IMG/VR virus record: IMGVR_UViG_3300046002_004029
Coordinates: 1-64,000 of that record
From: a virus
DNA length: 64,000 nucleotides
Reading direction: 5' to 3' (one strand)
Shown piece after piece: positions 46,344 through 57,135 of the stretch. Below the pieces are notes generated by a model. That model saw only the letters and a list, made by a program, of their open reading frames with translations, did no database searches and had not been told where the DNA came from. A program made the position numbers and the translations under genes. Each line of letters opens with the position of its first letter. Within the stretch, counting starts at the first letter, position 1.

Positions 46344-48023
46344 TTAGCCTGCATATGTAGAACTAACTGCCCACAACTCTTTTTTTCCGCCAACATCAGT
46401 TATATTATCAGTTGATATTGTTACAGTTGCATATCTACCTTTTATTCCAGATATTTTATCACCCCAGATTATCTCGCCATTTGTAGGTTGGCTATTATTT
46501 ATTAGGTTTGCATAGTATTTATTTTCATTTCGAACGAAACCAGCATAGTTGATTGGGGGTATTAATATAGCTGGGTATACACTACCATAATCATCATATG
46601 AACCACCTAAATAACTTCTTACCAATGCAATACTATCTTTAGTCATTTTCCAATTACCAAAAGTACCGTTTATATCCTGCCCACGCTGGTCGCTATTAAA
46701 ACTATTCACTTGCCATCCACTATCACCCTCGTAATTAACTGTTTGATATACCTTCGATGTACTAGATTCTTGATTAAATATAAAAGTTATAGTAGATGGA
46801 CTAGCTATATTATAAAATGTGCCGGCATTTGTATTGTAATAACCGTTACTGTAATGCTCATACAGGTTGTTATGTTTAAAACTGTAAAATTTATTTTTAA
46901 GACTAGTAATAAATGTAGGTTTATATGTAAAATAACTTATCCATCCCGACACAAGCTCATCGAAAGATAGGGTATTATAGTAATCGGAACTATCTATCCA
47001 CGTTGGGCTTGACTGAATTGACAACGCATAGTTCTTGTTATGTATGTCATACCCACCTATAACTTTACTGCTAAATAATGTAGTAAAAGATATTGTATCA
47101 CCTAATGTTACACTACACCCTGGGTTTGATAAAATTATATTATTACCAGATTTATTTCTAACATATACTCCAGGTATTACAGCATTATTTACATTTACAC
47201 TCATACCAATCTGTATATTAGCAGTTTCGCCTGTAACAAGGATGCTGGTTAATACAGTATTAGTTTCGGAAACTATAGTATCTATAATAAGTTCTCCACT
47301 ATCTGGTAGTGCTGTTAATTGATCCCTAAAGTAATTAGACATCCCATAAGATGAAATTTCAGTAAGTCCATCCTGTGACAACCTTAACACCACATTACGA
47401 TATTTATCTGTAAAGTATTTTTGATAACCATATGTAGCAAAACTTTCCGGGTTTTTACTTATGCCATAATTACCAGAATAAGCTTGGATAGTGCCTATCA
47501 CGGCATCGGATGTGGTCATTGTTCCGCCTCCCTCTGCTGAATAGATTATATTTTTATCTATTGGCGCTCTACTCACTTTATTCTCTTGTAATACTATCAA
47601 GTTCGTATCTTCAGCAAATAACTTTTGTATTGATCCATTAGCAGGATCTGTACTTTTGGTTATATCTTCTCCAACAGAAAACTGATTTGAATTATTTACA
47701 CCGGTTCTAGAATTAAATATTCCGGAATATATAAGGGAATTAAACCTATGTTGCTGGTTAGGATTTGACTCTACCAAATATGCTTTAACTCCTAAATCAA
47801 CTTGAGTATTATTATACCCACCGTGTATTCTAGATTCTTCTATTACCCATTGGTCTATAGCAGCAACCGAGGCATCACCTGGAAATGCAGGAACACCTTC
47901 TATTGGTATTACCGCATTATATGGATAACCATTAGGCCAAGTAGCTACTTCTGGTGCTCCTGTTTTTGATACCTGTTTTAACCAAAACGAATTAAAGTAG
48001 GATACTTCTATTACTGTTGCCAT
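46344..48023 (-). CDS. Tail structural protein (559 aa)
   Basis: A 559-residue beta-rich protein with many Asn, Tyr, Ser and Thr, starting MATVIEVSYFNSFWLKQVSK and containing IIYSAEGGGTMTTSDAVIGTIQAYSGNYGISKNP, LYEHYSNGYYNT and VSTIVSETNT-like stretches. The gene lies just downstream of the 1164-aa protein. The YSAEGGGTMTTSDAVIGTIQ block looks like a conserved tail-tip motif I know from marine phages. Role in the podoviral tail (nozzle or muzzle) is inferred. Confidence 0.7.
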   Translation of the reverse strand: MATVIEVSYFNSFWLKQVSKTGAPEVATWPNGYPYNAVIPIEGVPAFPGDASVAAIDQWVIEESRIHGGYNNTQVDLGVKAYLVESNPNQQHRFNSLIYSGIFNSRTGVNNSNQFSVGEDITKSTDPANGSIQKLFAEDTNLIVLQENKVSRAPIDKNIIYSAEGGGTMTTSDAVIGTIQAYSGNYGISKNPESFATYGYQKYFTDKYRNVVLRLSQDGLTEISSYGMSNYFRDQLTALPDSGELIIDTIVSETNTVLTSILVTGETANIQIGMSVNVNNAVIPGVYVRNKSGNNIILSNPGCSVTLGDTISFTTLFSSKVIGGYDIHNKNYALSIQSSPTWIDSSDYYNTLSFDELVSGWISYFTYKPTFITSLKNKFYSFKHNNLYEHYSNGYYNTNAGTFYNIASPSTITFIFNQESSTSKVYQTVNYEGDSGWQVNSFNSDQRGQDINGTFGNWKMTKDSIALVRSYLGGSYDDYGSVYPAILIPPINYAGFVRNENKYYANLINNSQPTNGEIIWGDKISGIKGRYATVTISTDNITDVGGKKELWAVSSTYAG

Positions 48024-48059
48024 TATTTAATAATTACTTGTTTTTTAATATATTTAAGT

Positions 48060-51000
48060 TTAGGTTGTTAGGTAAGCATCTACTATAAAGTCATCATCAC
48101 TCTCTTCTATTGTAGTAACGGTATAAGAGTAGTTTATAGCGCCTGTATTATTTTCATAGTGAACCGTAGATCCTGGAATAATGTCTCCATTTTTTACCAA
48201 ACGCACGGTTAATATTTCACCAAATCCTAATATTTCCGAAGTATAGAATCTACCTATTAATGTTGTATCGGGCAAAGGCCATACTATTGCTTTAATTTGG
48301 AGATCCAGTTTTGCATCGTAGTTTGTCGTAAGTACCTTGAAGTACAATGAAGTAAATGTGCTTCTCAAAAAACTTGCATTTGCCGTAAAAGATGGATCAT
48401 CTATAGTTTGTAACGTAAAACCAAATGTTTTGTTTTGTGTTAACATTGCATATATAACTTCAAAATCATATAGTTCATATAACCCTCCAGCATCTTGTAG
48501 TTTAATATATATTCTATAGGGGGTTGTAGATACCACGGTAGAACTATTACTGACTATACCTAACCCTGATATTGAAAACCCTCTAAGTGTTGAGTCGTCC
48601 AAACCGCCAAGAGTAACATTTACTATAGACCAGGTTAGGCCTTGAGTTTGCATAGATAACAAAGCTAAAGTATTAACTCCATTTATACCGTTAAAATCAT
48701 ATACTGTAGTTACACCATTTTCTAAGGAAATTGTATTACCACTAATTTTATTTGTTATTAAAGGAACAGTATTTGATAATGACCCGGTTAATTGTAACTG
48801 TGTTGTAGTAGAATTTAGTACATCATAACAGTCAATGTTAAATGTAAAGTTTCTGGCATTTGCATCAAATGAACTTGTACTACCATAATAGAAAAAATCA
48901 TCTGTAAATAATTTAAACTTTGATGGAGTAAGAATAGACGGGGTTACTGCATAGTTAAACAACGTAAACTTGGGACTTATATCAGCTCCATTACCATCTA
49001 TAACAGATGCTAAAGTGAAAACGATTTCAGTACCAATATTCTCACCTGAGGAGGATACGGTAGATACATTATCGATAACCGTAGTGCCAATGTTAAAATT
49101 TTCATTTTGTGAATAAGGAGTACCTATTTTTAATCCAACTGGGCCAACAAATGTTTGACTTACTAGTCTATTTAACTCTGAAATTAATCCAGTTGTACTA
49201 GTCTCAAAATATATATCTAATAAAGATTCTACAGGTGATGTTTCATAAATCCCTAACTTAATATTGTAACCAGCAGCAGCACTAGCGAGTTTTCCAATAG
49301 GTTGTTTAATAGATACTCTACCTATCAACGGATTTGTATCGCTTTGATAAAATTCAGGATATGCTAGGACAGTCCCTAATTGTTGATTATAATTTGTATC
49401 CGCTAATGTTGATATAGACACTACCGTATCTGCTAATATTCCAGGATAGTATTGTATACTGTATATATCTGTAATAATTTCTTGCGGAGTAACTCTGCCG
49501 TACATTTGTACACTACTTCTATATTGCCTTTGGTCAGGGCCTACTTCTGTTAAGTCTCTGGGCACTTTGTTTATATTATCATTAAATAAAACTATATTTG
49601 CTATTTCATCAGTTTCATCTAAAGTAGGTGTAGTACTATATGGATAACCATTAAGAATACCTGGGAGGTACACATTATAGTAGTCTTGCTCAGTCTGTCT
49701 TACAACTATTTTATAAGAATACCAACCAAGTGGATTAGGTAGATTTACAGTCAATGTTAATGTCGCGTCAGTAGTTCCGCCCGTTACTTGTACTATATCA
49801 CTATTTTGATAGCCAGTTCCTGGACTATGCACAGCAACGGTAATTAATCCACTGCCATCACTAGTATAGTCAACAGTAAGTCCAGAGCCAGAACCGCCGG
49901 TACAAGGTACATTAGTAGCGTCTATTGTATAACCCACGCCGGCTGTTAAAATAATTGCATTGTCAACACTATAACTTGCGTCCTTATATATACCAGGATA
50001 ACCATTTATAGTTGATATCGGCGGTATTGCAGAACTTGATCCTTCGGCTGTGTCAAATAATATTTTAAGAGAGTAACCAGGCCAATTTAAAGCATTTGTA
50101 CCAGCTGGAATATACGGAACATATATAGTTGATCCACCATATAAGGTGCCAGCATCAGTGGAGCCATTATCTTTAGATGATAATATTACAGAAGATTGTC
50201 TACCAAACCTATCGGATAAAACAATCCCTACTTGGTAATTTCTATTCTGTTTTAATGTTGAATTAGGATATTCTATTTGAGTATATGCTTTGTTTTCTAA
50301 TGGATCAACCGTTGGTTTTACACTATAACCTACTCCATAATTTAAAGATATAGGCGGTGAGTTTTTATCAAAAAAGTTTCCATAAACTATTCTATTACTA
50401 ATTATTTCTTGAGTAAGAGACCTAACAGGTACTTTATCATATACTCTGATTGTTTGACTATCTGATATAGTCCTAAATGGTTTGGTTGATATATATTTAA
50501 AATCATATACATTTTTTACTGTATTACCAGCCATTTTACTAAGAATTTGTTGTATTGTAATTGTCTCTACAACTTTAACATTAGTACTATCTGATTGTTT
50601 ATATAATATATCAACCTCAGACACGTGTAGGTCTGTTTTAGGATCATTTGATGGAAATATTATATTTAGTATTACTTGTGATACGTTATTCTCCATAAAT
50701 GATACTATGGTGCTTCTATATGCATTAGTAGCATCATCTGGTCCAAAGTATCCTTGTTGTTTTGGTATAAAACATATTTGTGTAAATGGTGCAAATATAG
50801 AGTATTCGCCATCATCAAACTTAAGCCTATAACTAAACCTAACTAACCTTTGCTGTAAATATTGTGGATCACCACCCCAACTAGCTAGATAATCTGGATT
50901 GTCTACAGAAGGTATATCAGCAAATCCTTCATCAAGATATTCTTGGGATGGGTTTGACATAGTGGATTCTTTCAGAATACCGTCTTTTGCATTTAATAAT

Positions 51001-51554
51001 TGTATGGCAGTAATCGGGGCATATTTCGCTACAGATATATGGTCTTCATTAAAATAATAGTTAAGGTTAACAGCGGCAGTGTCAATATTTATCTTTCTAG
51101 GTTGGTTTCTATTGTCCGTCCAAAAAAGTAAATTTTCAATAACATTCATACCGGTTATTGGACTATTTTTAGAAAAGTTAAGAAAATACCCTTCAACTAA
51201 TTTAGTAGTAACATTTGTATCTGTATTAATTCTATATATATAACACTTAGCTGTTGTAGGAGCAAAGTTAGCTAATCCTGAGGCAGAACTATCTACATAA
51301 TTTGTTAGAAATATATAAAAACAACTTTTAGATAAATCTGGATATTGTCCTATAACATCCAGATTACTAATTGTTGTTTCTAAAGATTTTACTAAAGTAT
51401 TGCCTAATACAGTTCCTAATGCTCCAACGTCAGAACCTTCTGCTCTACTTATTGAAATATTTTGAGCGCTTCTATATTCTCCACTAGGAACCAACCTATC
51501 ATCTAGGTCCTGGTTCATTTTAGATTGTACAAAATTATTTTTAATTTCAATCAT
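48060..51554 (-). CDS. Large tail (muzzle/nozzle-like) protein (1164 aa)
   Basis: A 1164-residue protein. The N-terminal motif MNQDLDDRLVPSGEYRSAQNISISRAEGSDVGALGTVLGN (about 13-52) is a signature I recognise from large tail proteins of marine and crAss-like podoviruses, where it is part of the tail tube end. The rest is beta-rich, with immunoglobulin-like C-terminal repeats (about 850-1100). It probably forms the distal tail tube or muzzle that opens on host contact. Confidence 0.78.
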   Translation of the reverse strand: MIEIKNNFVQSKMNQDLDDRLVPSGEYRSAQNISISRAEGSDVGALGTVLGNTLVKSLETTISNLDVIGQYPDLSKSCFYIFLTNYVDSSASGLANFAPTTAKCYIYRINTDTNVTTKLVEGYFLNFSKNSPITGMNVIENLLFWTDNRNQPRKINIDTAAVNLNYYFNEDHISVAKYAPITAIQLLNAKDGILKESTMSNPSQEYLDEGFADIPSVDNPDYLASWGGDPQYLQQRLVRFSYRLKFDDGEYSIFAPFTQICFIPKQQGYFGPDDATNAYRSTIVSFMENNVSQVILNIIFPSNDPKTDLHVSEVDILYKQSDSTNVKVVETITIQQILSKMAGNTVKNVYDFKYISTKPFRTISDSQTIRVYDKVPVRSLTQEIISNRIVYGNFFDKNSPPISLNYGVGYSVKPTVDPLENKAYTQIEYPNSTLKQNRNYQVGIVLSDRFGRQSSVILSSKDNGSTDAGTLYGGSTIYVPYIPAGTNALNWPGYSLKILFDTAEGSSSAIPPISTINGYPGIYKDASYSVDNAIILTAGVGYTIDATNVPCTGGSGSGLTVDYTSDGSGLITVAVHSPGTGYQNSDIVQVTGGTTDATLTLTVNLPNPLGWYSYKIVVRQTEQDYYNVYLPGILNGYPYSTTPTLDETDEIANIVLFNDNINKVPRDLTEVGPDQRQYRSSVQMYGRVTPQEIITDIYSIQYYPGILADTVVSISTLADTNYNQQLGTVLAYPEFYQSDTNPLIGRVSIKQPIGKLASAAAGYNIKLGIYETSPVESLLDIYFETSTTGLISELNRLVSQTFVGPVGLKIGTPYSQNENFNIGTTVIDNVSTVSSSGENIGTEIVFTLASVIDGNGADISPKFTLFNYAVTPSILTPSKFKLFTDDFFYYGSTSSFDANARNFTFNIDCYDVLNSTTTQLQLTGSLSNTVPLITNKISGNTISLENGVTTVYDFNGINGVNTLALLSMQTQGLTWSIVNVTLGGLDDSTLRGFSISGLGIVSNSSTVVSTTPYRIYIKLQDAGGLYELYDFEVIYAMLTQNKTFGFTLQTIDDPSFTANASFLRSTFTSLYFKVLTTNYDAKLDLQIKAIVWPLPDTTLIGRFYTSEILGFGEILTVRLVKNGDIIPGSTVHYENNTGAINYSYTVTTIEESDDDFIVDAYLTT

Positions 51555-51559
51555 CTATA

Positions 51560-52804
51560 TTAGTGTTTTATCCATTTAGATTGCCCCCTTAACACTTGAG
51601 TTATTTCTTCAAGTTTTATATTTGACAATCTTATTTTAGTATTTCTTAATTTAGCACTTCTTTCTTGTTTCAACCTCTGCACAAGGTATTCAGGTTGATT
51701 AGCGCGTGTTGCAATTATGGCGTGTAGTATATGAGCATACATAGCTTCTTCCGCCATTTTCGGCACTCTAGTGTCCCTGTCATAAGCCAACCCATCAGAA
51801 ACATATTCTAATACAATCAATAACCCAACAAGTTGACTAGAAAAAGAGATCTTACCTTCCCTGTCATTTATTGAAAACCATCCATTTATATTAGCATACT
51901 GTGGCTCCATGCCAAAACGTTTTTGCGAACTCCATTGACTGCCTGTCCCCCAATCATAACCCCACCAGTCCAATCCAGCATTATAATCAAGCGTACTGTA
52001 ATATCCGTTAATCAATGTGCTTTTCGCTGTATCCCATCTTTCTTCTGTTAACGATGTCCCCTCAATATTGTCATTAAAATTTCCCTGCGTAGGCACTCCT
52101 TTATTGTCTTGTACAGGATTTTCATACGGGTTAATTGTTAAATTATTTGCCGGGTAGATAGGATGTTTTATCCCTAAGTTATCAATCCAGGCAACCTTAA
52201 CGTAGTTAACATAGTCTTGTGGTAATATAACGCTTAATGAGGGCGGTATTGTTAGTTCCTGAGATTTTATACTTTTTAATGTATCATAACTAAACTCTTG
52301 TAATCCACGTTTGGCGTGAAACATTATGTCGGTTCTTTTTACGTCAGGTATTAACTTCCCGACTCCAACATAAGCAACTATAAAGTTATTTATAATATCG
52401 TCTAAAGTAATGTAAGCATAACCTCCATAATTATTTTCAACAGTATTACCGTAAGCTTCTCTATCGCCATATTCTCCTCCACTTAAAATCTTTAACTGGA
52501 CAACAATATTAGAATATTGTTCAATACTACCTGTTATTTTTATTGTATTATTTACTACAGTATAAGGCAATATATATTCTTCATAAACCATACCATTTTG
52601 AATAGGAGTACTCAAATATAACTTAAAGTTATTCAATGCATAATTTATATCATTAGGGTCCCAACTACCAAATACTAAATCAGTATTGAAAGTAAATGTC
52701 CACGACTTACCCAATGCAGTGATAGATTCATCAAAGAATCCTTGCGCACCGGCGTAATATTGTCTATTTGTTTCGGTAATTAAACCTCCATTCGGGATTG
52801 GCAT
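51560..52804 (-). CDS. Tail tube or ring protein, conserved (414 aa)
   Basis: A 414-residue protein. VKRTDIMFHAKRGLQEFSYDTLKSIKSQELTIPPSLSVILPQDYVNYVKVAWID (about 153-206) is a conserved block of head-to-tail ring proteins in crAss-like and marine podoviruses. The C-terminus has EEAMYAHILHAIIATRANQPEYLVQRLKQERSAKLRNTKIRLSNIKLEEITQVLRG, helical. It likely forms one of the connector rings or tail adaptor. Confidence 0.75.
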   Translation of the reverse strand: MPIPNGGLITETNRQYYAGAQGFFDESITALGKSWTFTFNTDLVFGSWDPNDINYALNNFKLYLSTPIQNGMVYEEYILPYTVVNNTIKITGSIEQYSNIVVQLKILSGGEYGDREAYGNTVENNYGGYAYITLDDIINNFIVAYVGVGKLIPDVKRTDIMFHAKRGLQEFSYDTLKSIKSQELTIPPSLSVILPQDYVNYVKVAWIDNLGIKHPIYPANNLTINPYENPVQDNKGVPTQGNFNDNIEGTSLTEERWDTAKSTLINGYYSTLDYNAGLDWWGYDWGTGSQWSSQKRFGMEPQYANINGWFSINDREGKISFSSQLVGLLIVLEYVSDGLAYDRDTRVPKMAEEAMYAHILHAIIATRANQPEYLVQRLKQERSAKLRNTKIRLSNIKLEEITQVLRGQSKWIKH

Positions 52805-52810
52805 ATTTTA

Positions 52811-53530
52811 TTAGCTTTTAGAATTAATCATTTCTGCTTGCGCTTGTTGTGCGGCTACTTGTATAAATTGGTAGTCTTGTATTATTATACCCATATACAT
52901 CAGTACCTTAATAATAACTGTTGGTTGTTCAGACACATCTAATTCAAAATTAGTAGATCCAGCCGCGTCATATATATATTGCCCAACAGATCCTTGAGTA
53001 AAAGCCCATTTTACATTAGATGGTTTCCTTATATAAGATGCTGTTATATTAGACACTATGGTTTTTGGATATACGTATATATTAGGAATATCAGAAGTTG
53101 TTGAAATTCCGCCTTCTCTTTCGTATATATAAACTGGATATGTTGTTGTTGGTTTTGTTAACTTAGATTTATTAATATATAATATATCATTTTTTTGTAC
53201 CCTTTGTAGTTCAGTATCATCATTATATATGATGGTTCCTATTCGATACATATTAGTTGGTAATGAAAAATAACCAGACGCATAAGTGCATGCACCGGTT
53301 GTTTTAAATGGAGATATTTTGTCGTCTAAACTTTTTTGTCTATCGGCATATTCTGAATCATTTTGAGTAACCCTTAATTGTTGGTTAAGATCTTCAAAAT
53401 AAGACTCTAGTATTTCTAATTGTACTTGAGTACTTATCTTACCAAATTCTTCAGGTGTTATATAACCACGTTGCTCTTTATTAAGTATTAGCAAAACAGT
53501 TTTATATACCCAATCTACATTTATTGCCAT
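52811..53530 (-). CDS. Head-tail connector/stabilisation protein (239 aa)
   Basis: A 239-residue protein starting MAINVDWVYKTVLLILNKEQRGYITPEEFGKISTQVQLEILESYFEDLN, then SGYFSLPTNMYRIGTII and IYVYPKTI. This gene is known upstream of the ring protein in similar phages, and the EQRGYITPEEF motif is distinctive. Probable ring or adaptor joining portal to tail. A strong hairpin (53554-53589) precedes it. Confidence 0.75.
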   Translation of the reverse strand: MAINVDWVYKTVLLILNKEQRGYITPEEFGKISTQVQLEILESYFEDLNQQLRVTQNDSEYADRQKSLDDKISPFKTTGACTYASGYFSLPTNMYRIGTIIYNDDTELQRVQKNDILYINKSKLTKPTTTYPVYIYEREGGISTTSDIPNIYVYPKTIVSNITASYIRKPSNVKWAFTQGSVGQYIYDAAGSTNFELDVSEQPTVIIKVLMYMGIIIQDYQFIQVAAQQAQAEMINSKS

Positions 53531-53553
53531 TTTCTATATTTATTATAATATTA

Positions 53554-53589
53554 AGGTAGATACTGTAGGTTTATTTACAATATCTACCT
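53554..53589. terminator. Hairpin between head and connector genes
   Basis: A 9-bp stem AGGTAGATA/TATCTACCT with an 18-nt loop lies in the 77-bp gap between the 254-aa and 239-aa genes. It may tune expression or process the late mRNA. There is no long T-run, so termination is uncertain. Confidence 0.5.
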
Positions 53590-53607
53590 ATATATTAGTA
53601 TTACGTA

Positions 53608-54372
53608 TTATTTTAATTTTTTCTCTATAGACTTAAAGATTTCTACACCTTCATCAGTCTTGAAAAATACAGCCATCGCTGAATATGGATTTTCATCAAA
53701 TGGCACTGTCATTAATTTCTTATCATTAGTTCCCCAAGTAAATGTGCGTTGGTCTTGCGATAATTTTATAATATTCATTTCACTTGCTTTAATTGCAATA
53801 TTACGAAGATGTACATTTTCATCACTGGCTAATTCTAAGAACAAACTAGGGTTTCGTTTAGAGAATATTAACAAATCTCTTTTTATCTCCTTAGAAGTCA
53901 TTTTAGATACCTTAGATCCAAGTTCTACTCTTAATATTGCTTCTGCTTGGTCAACATCCATTGTTGATGCAGCATTCATAGCTTGTAATTGCAATTCTAG
54001 ATCATCTAATTCATCTACTGCTACGGCAACAGAATCAAATTCATAGTATTTATTATTTAGCATTGGGTGGTATAAAGACAATAACTTCTGTAAGTTTTGT
54101 TTTGCTTTAGGTACCGTTAAAACCCCATCTTCAAACATAATATGGCCTAATGTAGCTTCGCCTTTTTGAGCTTCCACAAACGGACTATTTTGATTAGTTG
54201 CGTATCTTAATTCTTTTTGTTCACCGGTACTCTCGTCAAACCATAATAATGGAAATCTTCTTGAGTGTCTAGCGGAAATTGTATATGTTAACGGACTATA
54301 ATCGCCGGTTAATAAATAAGTTCTATCTTTTACTTCCCAAACTGCGGAATTGTCTGTTTTTTTTGTTGACAT
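53608..54372 (-). CDS. Head-associated conserved protein (254 aa)
   Basis: A 254-residue soluble protein: SPLTYTISARHSRRFPLLWFDESTGEQKELRYA (about 26-58), FVEAQKGEATLGHIMFEDGVLTVPK, NPSLFLELASDENVHLRNIAIKASEMNII. Directly downstream of the capsid gene, in the position of a head auxiliary, decoration or completion protein. The PLLWFDESTGEQKELRYA-type motif recurs in phages with this module. Confidence 0.7.
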   Translation of the reverse strand: MSTKKTDNSAVWEVKDRTYLLTGDYSPLTYTISARHSRRFPLLWFDESTGEQKELRYATNQNSPFVEAQKGEATLGHIMFEDGVLTVPKAKQNLQKLLSLYHPMLNNKYYEFDSVAVAVDELDDLELQLQAMNAASTMDVDQAEAILRVELGSKVSKMTSKEIKRDLLIFSKRNPSLFLELASDENVHLRNIAIKASEMNIIKLSQDQRTFTWGTNDKKLMTVPFDENPYSAMAVFFKTDEGVEIFKSIEKKLK

Positions 54373-54409
54373 GATATGATATAATTAATTGTTTTATTTA
54401 AAATAAAAA

Positions 54410-54436
54410 TTACCCCCACTGATATAGCAGGGGTAA
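54410..54436 (-). terminator. Intrinsic terminator after major capsid gene
   Basis: On the minus strand, TTACCCC-TGCTATATCAGTG-GGGGTAA is followed by TTTTTATTTT. It would end or attenuate transcription after the highly expressed capsid gene. Confidence 0.75.
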
Positions 54437-54454
54437 GATTTACATATTCTAATA

Positions 54455-55909
54455 CTATACTGTGGCAGTAAACAATACGAAGTTGTTTGCTCCTTGTACG
54501 CATAGACATCTTTCAGACAAGAAGTTTACCTCCATTGCATCAAGATCGGAAGTATAAGCACCTCCAACAGATCCAGTTACCCAAGACTTCATTTTTCTAT
54601 CGTCAGCCTGTGCAGCTCTATAACGAACGTGAAGGAATGGTCTACGAATATTTGTTCCTAGGATTTGATCGTATACAGTAGATGTTCCGGCAGGAACCAA
54701 AATACCATCAATGCTTGAATGAGCCATTGCACCACGAGTGGAAGCGTCATTTAAATATTTCCAGTCTGTTTTGTAGAAATCATAAGATCCTCTACGGAAA
54801 CCAGAAAATCCAAGGTTAAGCGCCATCTCAGATGAATTTTCAAACAAACCATAAGCAACACCACCATTTGCGCCAGCTGATAACTGAGCAAGCATATCGT
54901 CAAAGTTAAGCGAAGTTTGACGGTTCAAGAATAACATATTTTCTTCAATAGCTCCTTGAGTATCTAAGTTTTTTAAGATAGTATCAAATTCTACTAATCC
55001 ACCAACTGCATCAAAGTTATTCAATACATTACCTCTGGATTTAACAGCAGCAAATAGACCTTGAGTACCTTTTTTACCAGCGGTAGCAGCAGCTGATCCT
55101 GTACCCGCTAATTCACCTTCAACAACAGCCATTTCAAGGTAATCCTCAAAACGCAATCTTGTTTCAGATTCAGCTTTCAAATACCAGTAGTATCCAGAAG
55201 CACCTTCTTCAGTAGCAATTTCTACCCATCCAATCTGAGCCGTATCAGATCCATTAACAACATATTTGTTACGGATAATAATAGGGGAGTTGCTAAATTG
55301 AGTAAATGTTGGAGTAACGCTATTATAGTTATCATTAGCTAATGTTGAACCTTTAGCATATTCAGAACCATAAACGAAGATTTTCAAATCATCCATACCA
55401 TCTGTAAATCCAGCAGCAGCTAAAGTAGCAGCAGTATAGGGAGCTACAGTTAATGCCCCTGTAGTAACATTACTTGCGGTAACAATTGCTTTTACTTCTA
55501 ATCCAGTGGCTGGATTTATAATAACAATAGTCTGGTTAATTGAAATAACATTTTGCACAAAATCTTTTGGAAGCGCAGGTGTTAAATTAACTGGTATAAG
55601 CAATGTATTTGCAGCAGCACTTACTACATCAACACCTACATAAGCAACGTGTAATCTATTTTGTTCTGACCAAATAACTTGATCGGAAGACATAGGCATT
55701 TCTGCTCCTACCATACGTAAGAAACCAGAAAGAGTTCTATTACCATAACGTTCTACTTCTTGTTCGTAGATCTCAGGTAAATATTGTTTAGCAAAAGACG
55801 AAAAGTCAGGATTTGCTGGGTCTGTAAAATTTAAGTAGTTAGTACTTAATGCTTGTTGTCTTTGAGAAGGCGTAATGCTACCAAAAGACGGCGAAACTGC
55901 GTCTGCCAT
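54455..55909 (-). CDS. Major capsid protein (484 aa)
   Basis: A 484-residue protein, the right size for the HK97-fold capsid protein of crAss-like podoviruses. It begins MADAVSPSFGSITPSQRQQA and has FLRMVGAEMPMSSDQVIWSEQNRLHVAY, LKAESETRLRFEDYLEMAVVEGEL, IEENMLFLNRQTSLNFDDML and HSSIDGILVPAGTSTVYD. It lies after a Glu-rich scaffold-like protein and the portal, as expected. A strong terminator follows it. A plausible client of the phage GroEL. Confidence 0.88.
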   Translation of the reverse strand: MADAVSPSFGSITPSQRQQALSTNYLNFTDPANPDFSSFAKQYLPEIYEQEVERYGNRTLSGFLRMVGAEMPMSSDQVIWSEQNRLHVAYVGVDVVSAAANTLLIPVNLTPALPKDFVQNVISINQTIVIINPATGLEVKAIVTASNVTTGALTVAPYTAATLAAAGFTDGMDDLKIFVYGSEYAKGSTLANDNYNSVTPTFTQFSNSPIIIRNKYVVNGSDTAQIGWVEIATEEGASGYYWYLKAESETRLRFEDYLEMAVVEGELAGTGSAAATAGKKGTQGLFAAVKSRGNVLNNFDAVGGLVEFDTILKNLDTQGAIEENMLFLNRQTSLNFDDMLAQLSAGANGGVAYGLFENSSEMALNLGFSGFRRGSYDFYKTDWKYLNDASTRGAMAHSSIDGILVPAGTSTVYDQILGTNIRRPFLHVRYRAAQADDRKMKSWVTGSVGGAYTSDLDAMEVNFLSERCLCVQGANNFVLFTATV

Positions 55910-55931
55910 AATTTTTTAATTTTTAATTAGT

Positions 55932-57104
55932 TTATCTTTTTTGAATTCTAAGTTTTGAGGTATCAACCCCGTTTATTGCTCTAACTTTAAATCCTCCTAC
56001 ATTCAAATCCCCTGCATTTTTGCGGGGTTCTAATGAAATATTGTTTGATTTTGCAACCAGTTCTTTTAGGCCGTCGGCTTTGCCTTGTTCATAAAAGTGT
56101 TTGGCTATAGAGTCTGCATTCTCCGCAGCATACATTGCTTTGTGATAACCTTTAACATCTGACACTTGACCTTCTGTATCCAAGAACTTCTTGATTAGGT
56201 TAGTGATGTTTGATTGTTTATCAGCAACTACTTCCGGATTTGCTACATTATATCTAAAACTTTTTTCACCTAAGTTGAAATCAAAACCTTTGAAATCTTG
56301 TGTGAAAAATTCTTTAGTGTTGTTTTTAAATCCTTCGTGTTTTTGTTCCACGGATTGTTGCTCTTCATTATATCTATTAAAAAAGTCAGTTGCTTTTTGT
56401 TGGTCCTTGTTTACCGATGGTCTCAACCTGATCTCATCATAGTATTTACTCTTGGTCTCCTCTAAAAAGGTTCTAGCTTTATTAACTTCTTCTTTAAAAG
56501 CAAGTTTTTTTCTTTTTATATCTCGTTCCTCATCCTCCTCCTCATCATAACTAAAATTCTCTTCCATTATGAATTGAATTTCTTCTGCGTCTAAATGAGG
56601 TCTAGACTTTCTATAATATTCTTTTAATAACGTCTCAGACGATACTGATGAATAATCAGCGTTTAAACGTACATAGTCTTCAACTGTGCCCCCTGTTTCT
56701 TCCATAAAGGAAACTAGTTTTTCTATGTTATCCGGTAATTTTCTACCTTGATTTTGAACAGGATCGATTACTTTACTTAACTCTTCGACTAATGCCACCT
56801 GAGTTGGCGTAATTTCTACATTAGGTATTTCAGTAATAGACCCAACTATTTCTTCGGCTTGCTCTGGTTTTTCAATGGTAACGACTTTATTGATTTCGTT
56901 TCCTTCGCCCACTTTTGGCAATCCCACTTCGGATTGTTTTGGGACCAACAAGCTTTCATCTGTTCTTTGTTCTTGAATGGCATCTACTGATTGTTTATTG
57001 GTTAAATTTACTTTTGCTACCGTATTCTCGACGTTTAATTTTTTTACCGCTGGTTTCCTTTTTTGTACTTTAAAAGTCCCCTCTTGTTTTACTTCTTCTG
57101 ACAT
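55932..57104 (-). CDS. Scaffold-like protein between portal and capsid (390 aa)
   Basis: A 390-residue, highly charged protein rich in Glu, Lys and Gln with long predicted helices (KLAFKEEVNKARTFLEETKSKYYDEIRLRPS) and low-complexity N-terminus (KVQKRKPAVKKLNVENTVAK). It lies between portal and capsid genes, the usual place of the scaffold or capsid-assembly protein. No protease motif seen. The assignment is from position and composition. Confidence 0.7.
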   Translation of the reverse strand: MSEEVKQEGTFKVQKRKPAVKKLNVENTVAKVNLTNKQSVDAIQEQRTDESLLVPKQSEVGLPKVGEGNEINKVVTIEKPEQAEEIVGSITEIPNVEITPTQVALVEELSKVIDPVQNQGRKLPDNIEKLVSFMEETGGTVEDYVRLNADYSSVSSETLLKEYYRKSRPHLDAEEIQFIMEENFSYDEEEDEERDIKRKKLAFKEEVNKARTFLEETKSKYYDEIRLRPSVNKDQQKATDFFNRYNEEQQSVEQKHEGFKNNTKEFFTQDFKGFDFNLGEKSFRYNVANPEVVADKQSNITNLIKKFLDTEGQVSDVKGYHKAMYAAENADSIAKHFYEQGKADGLKELVAKSNNISLEPRKNAGDLNVGGFKVRAINGVDTSKLRIQKR

Positions 57105-57135
57105 GATATAATATTATAAAATTGGTTATTATTTT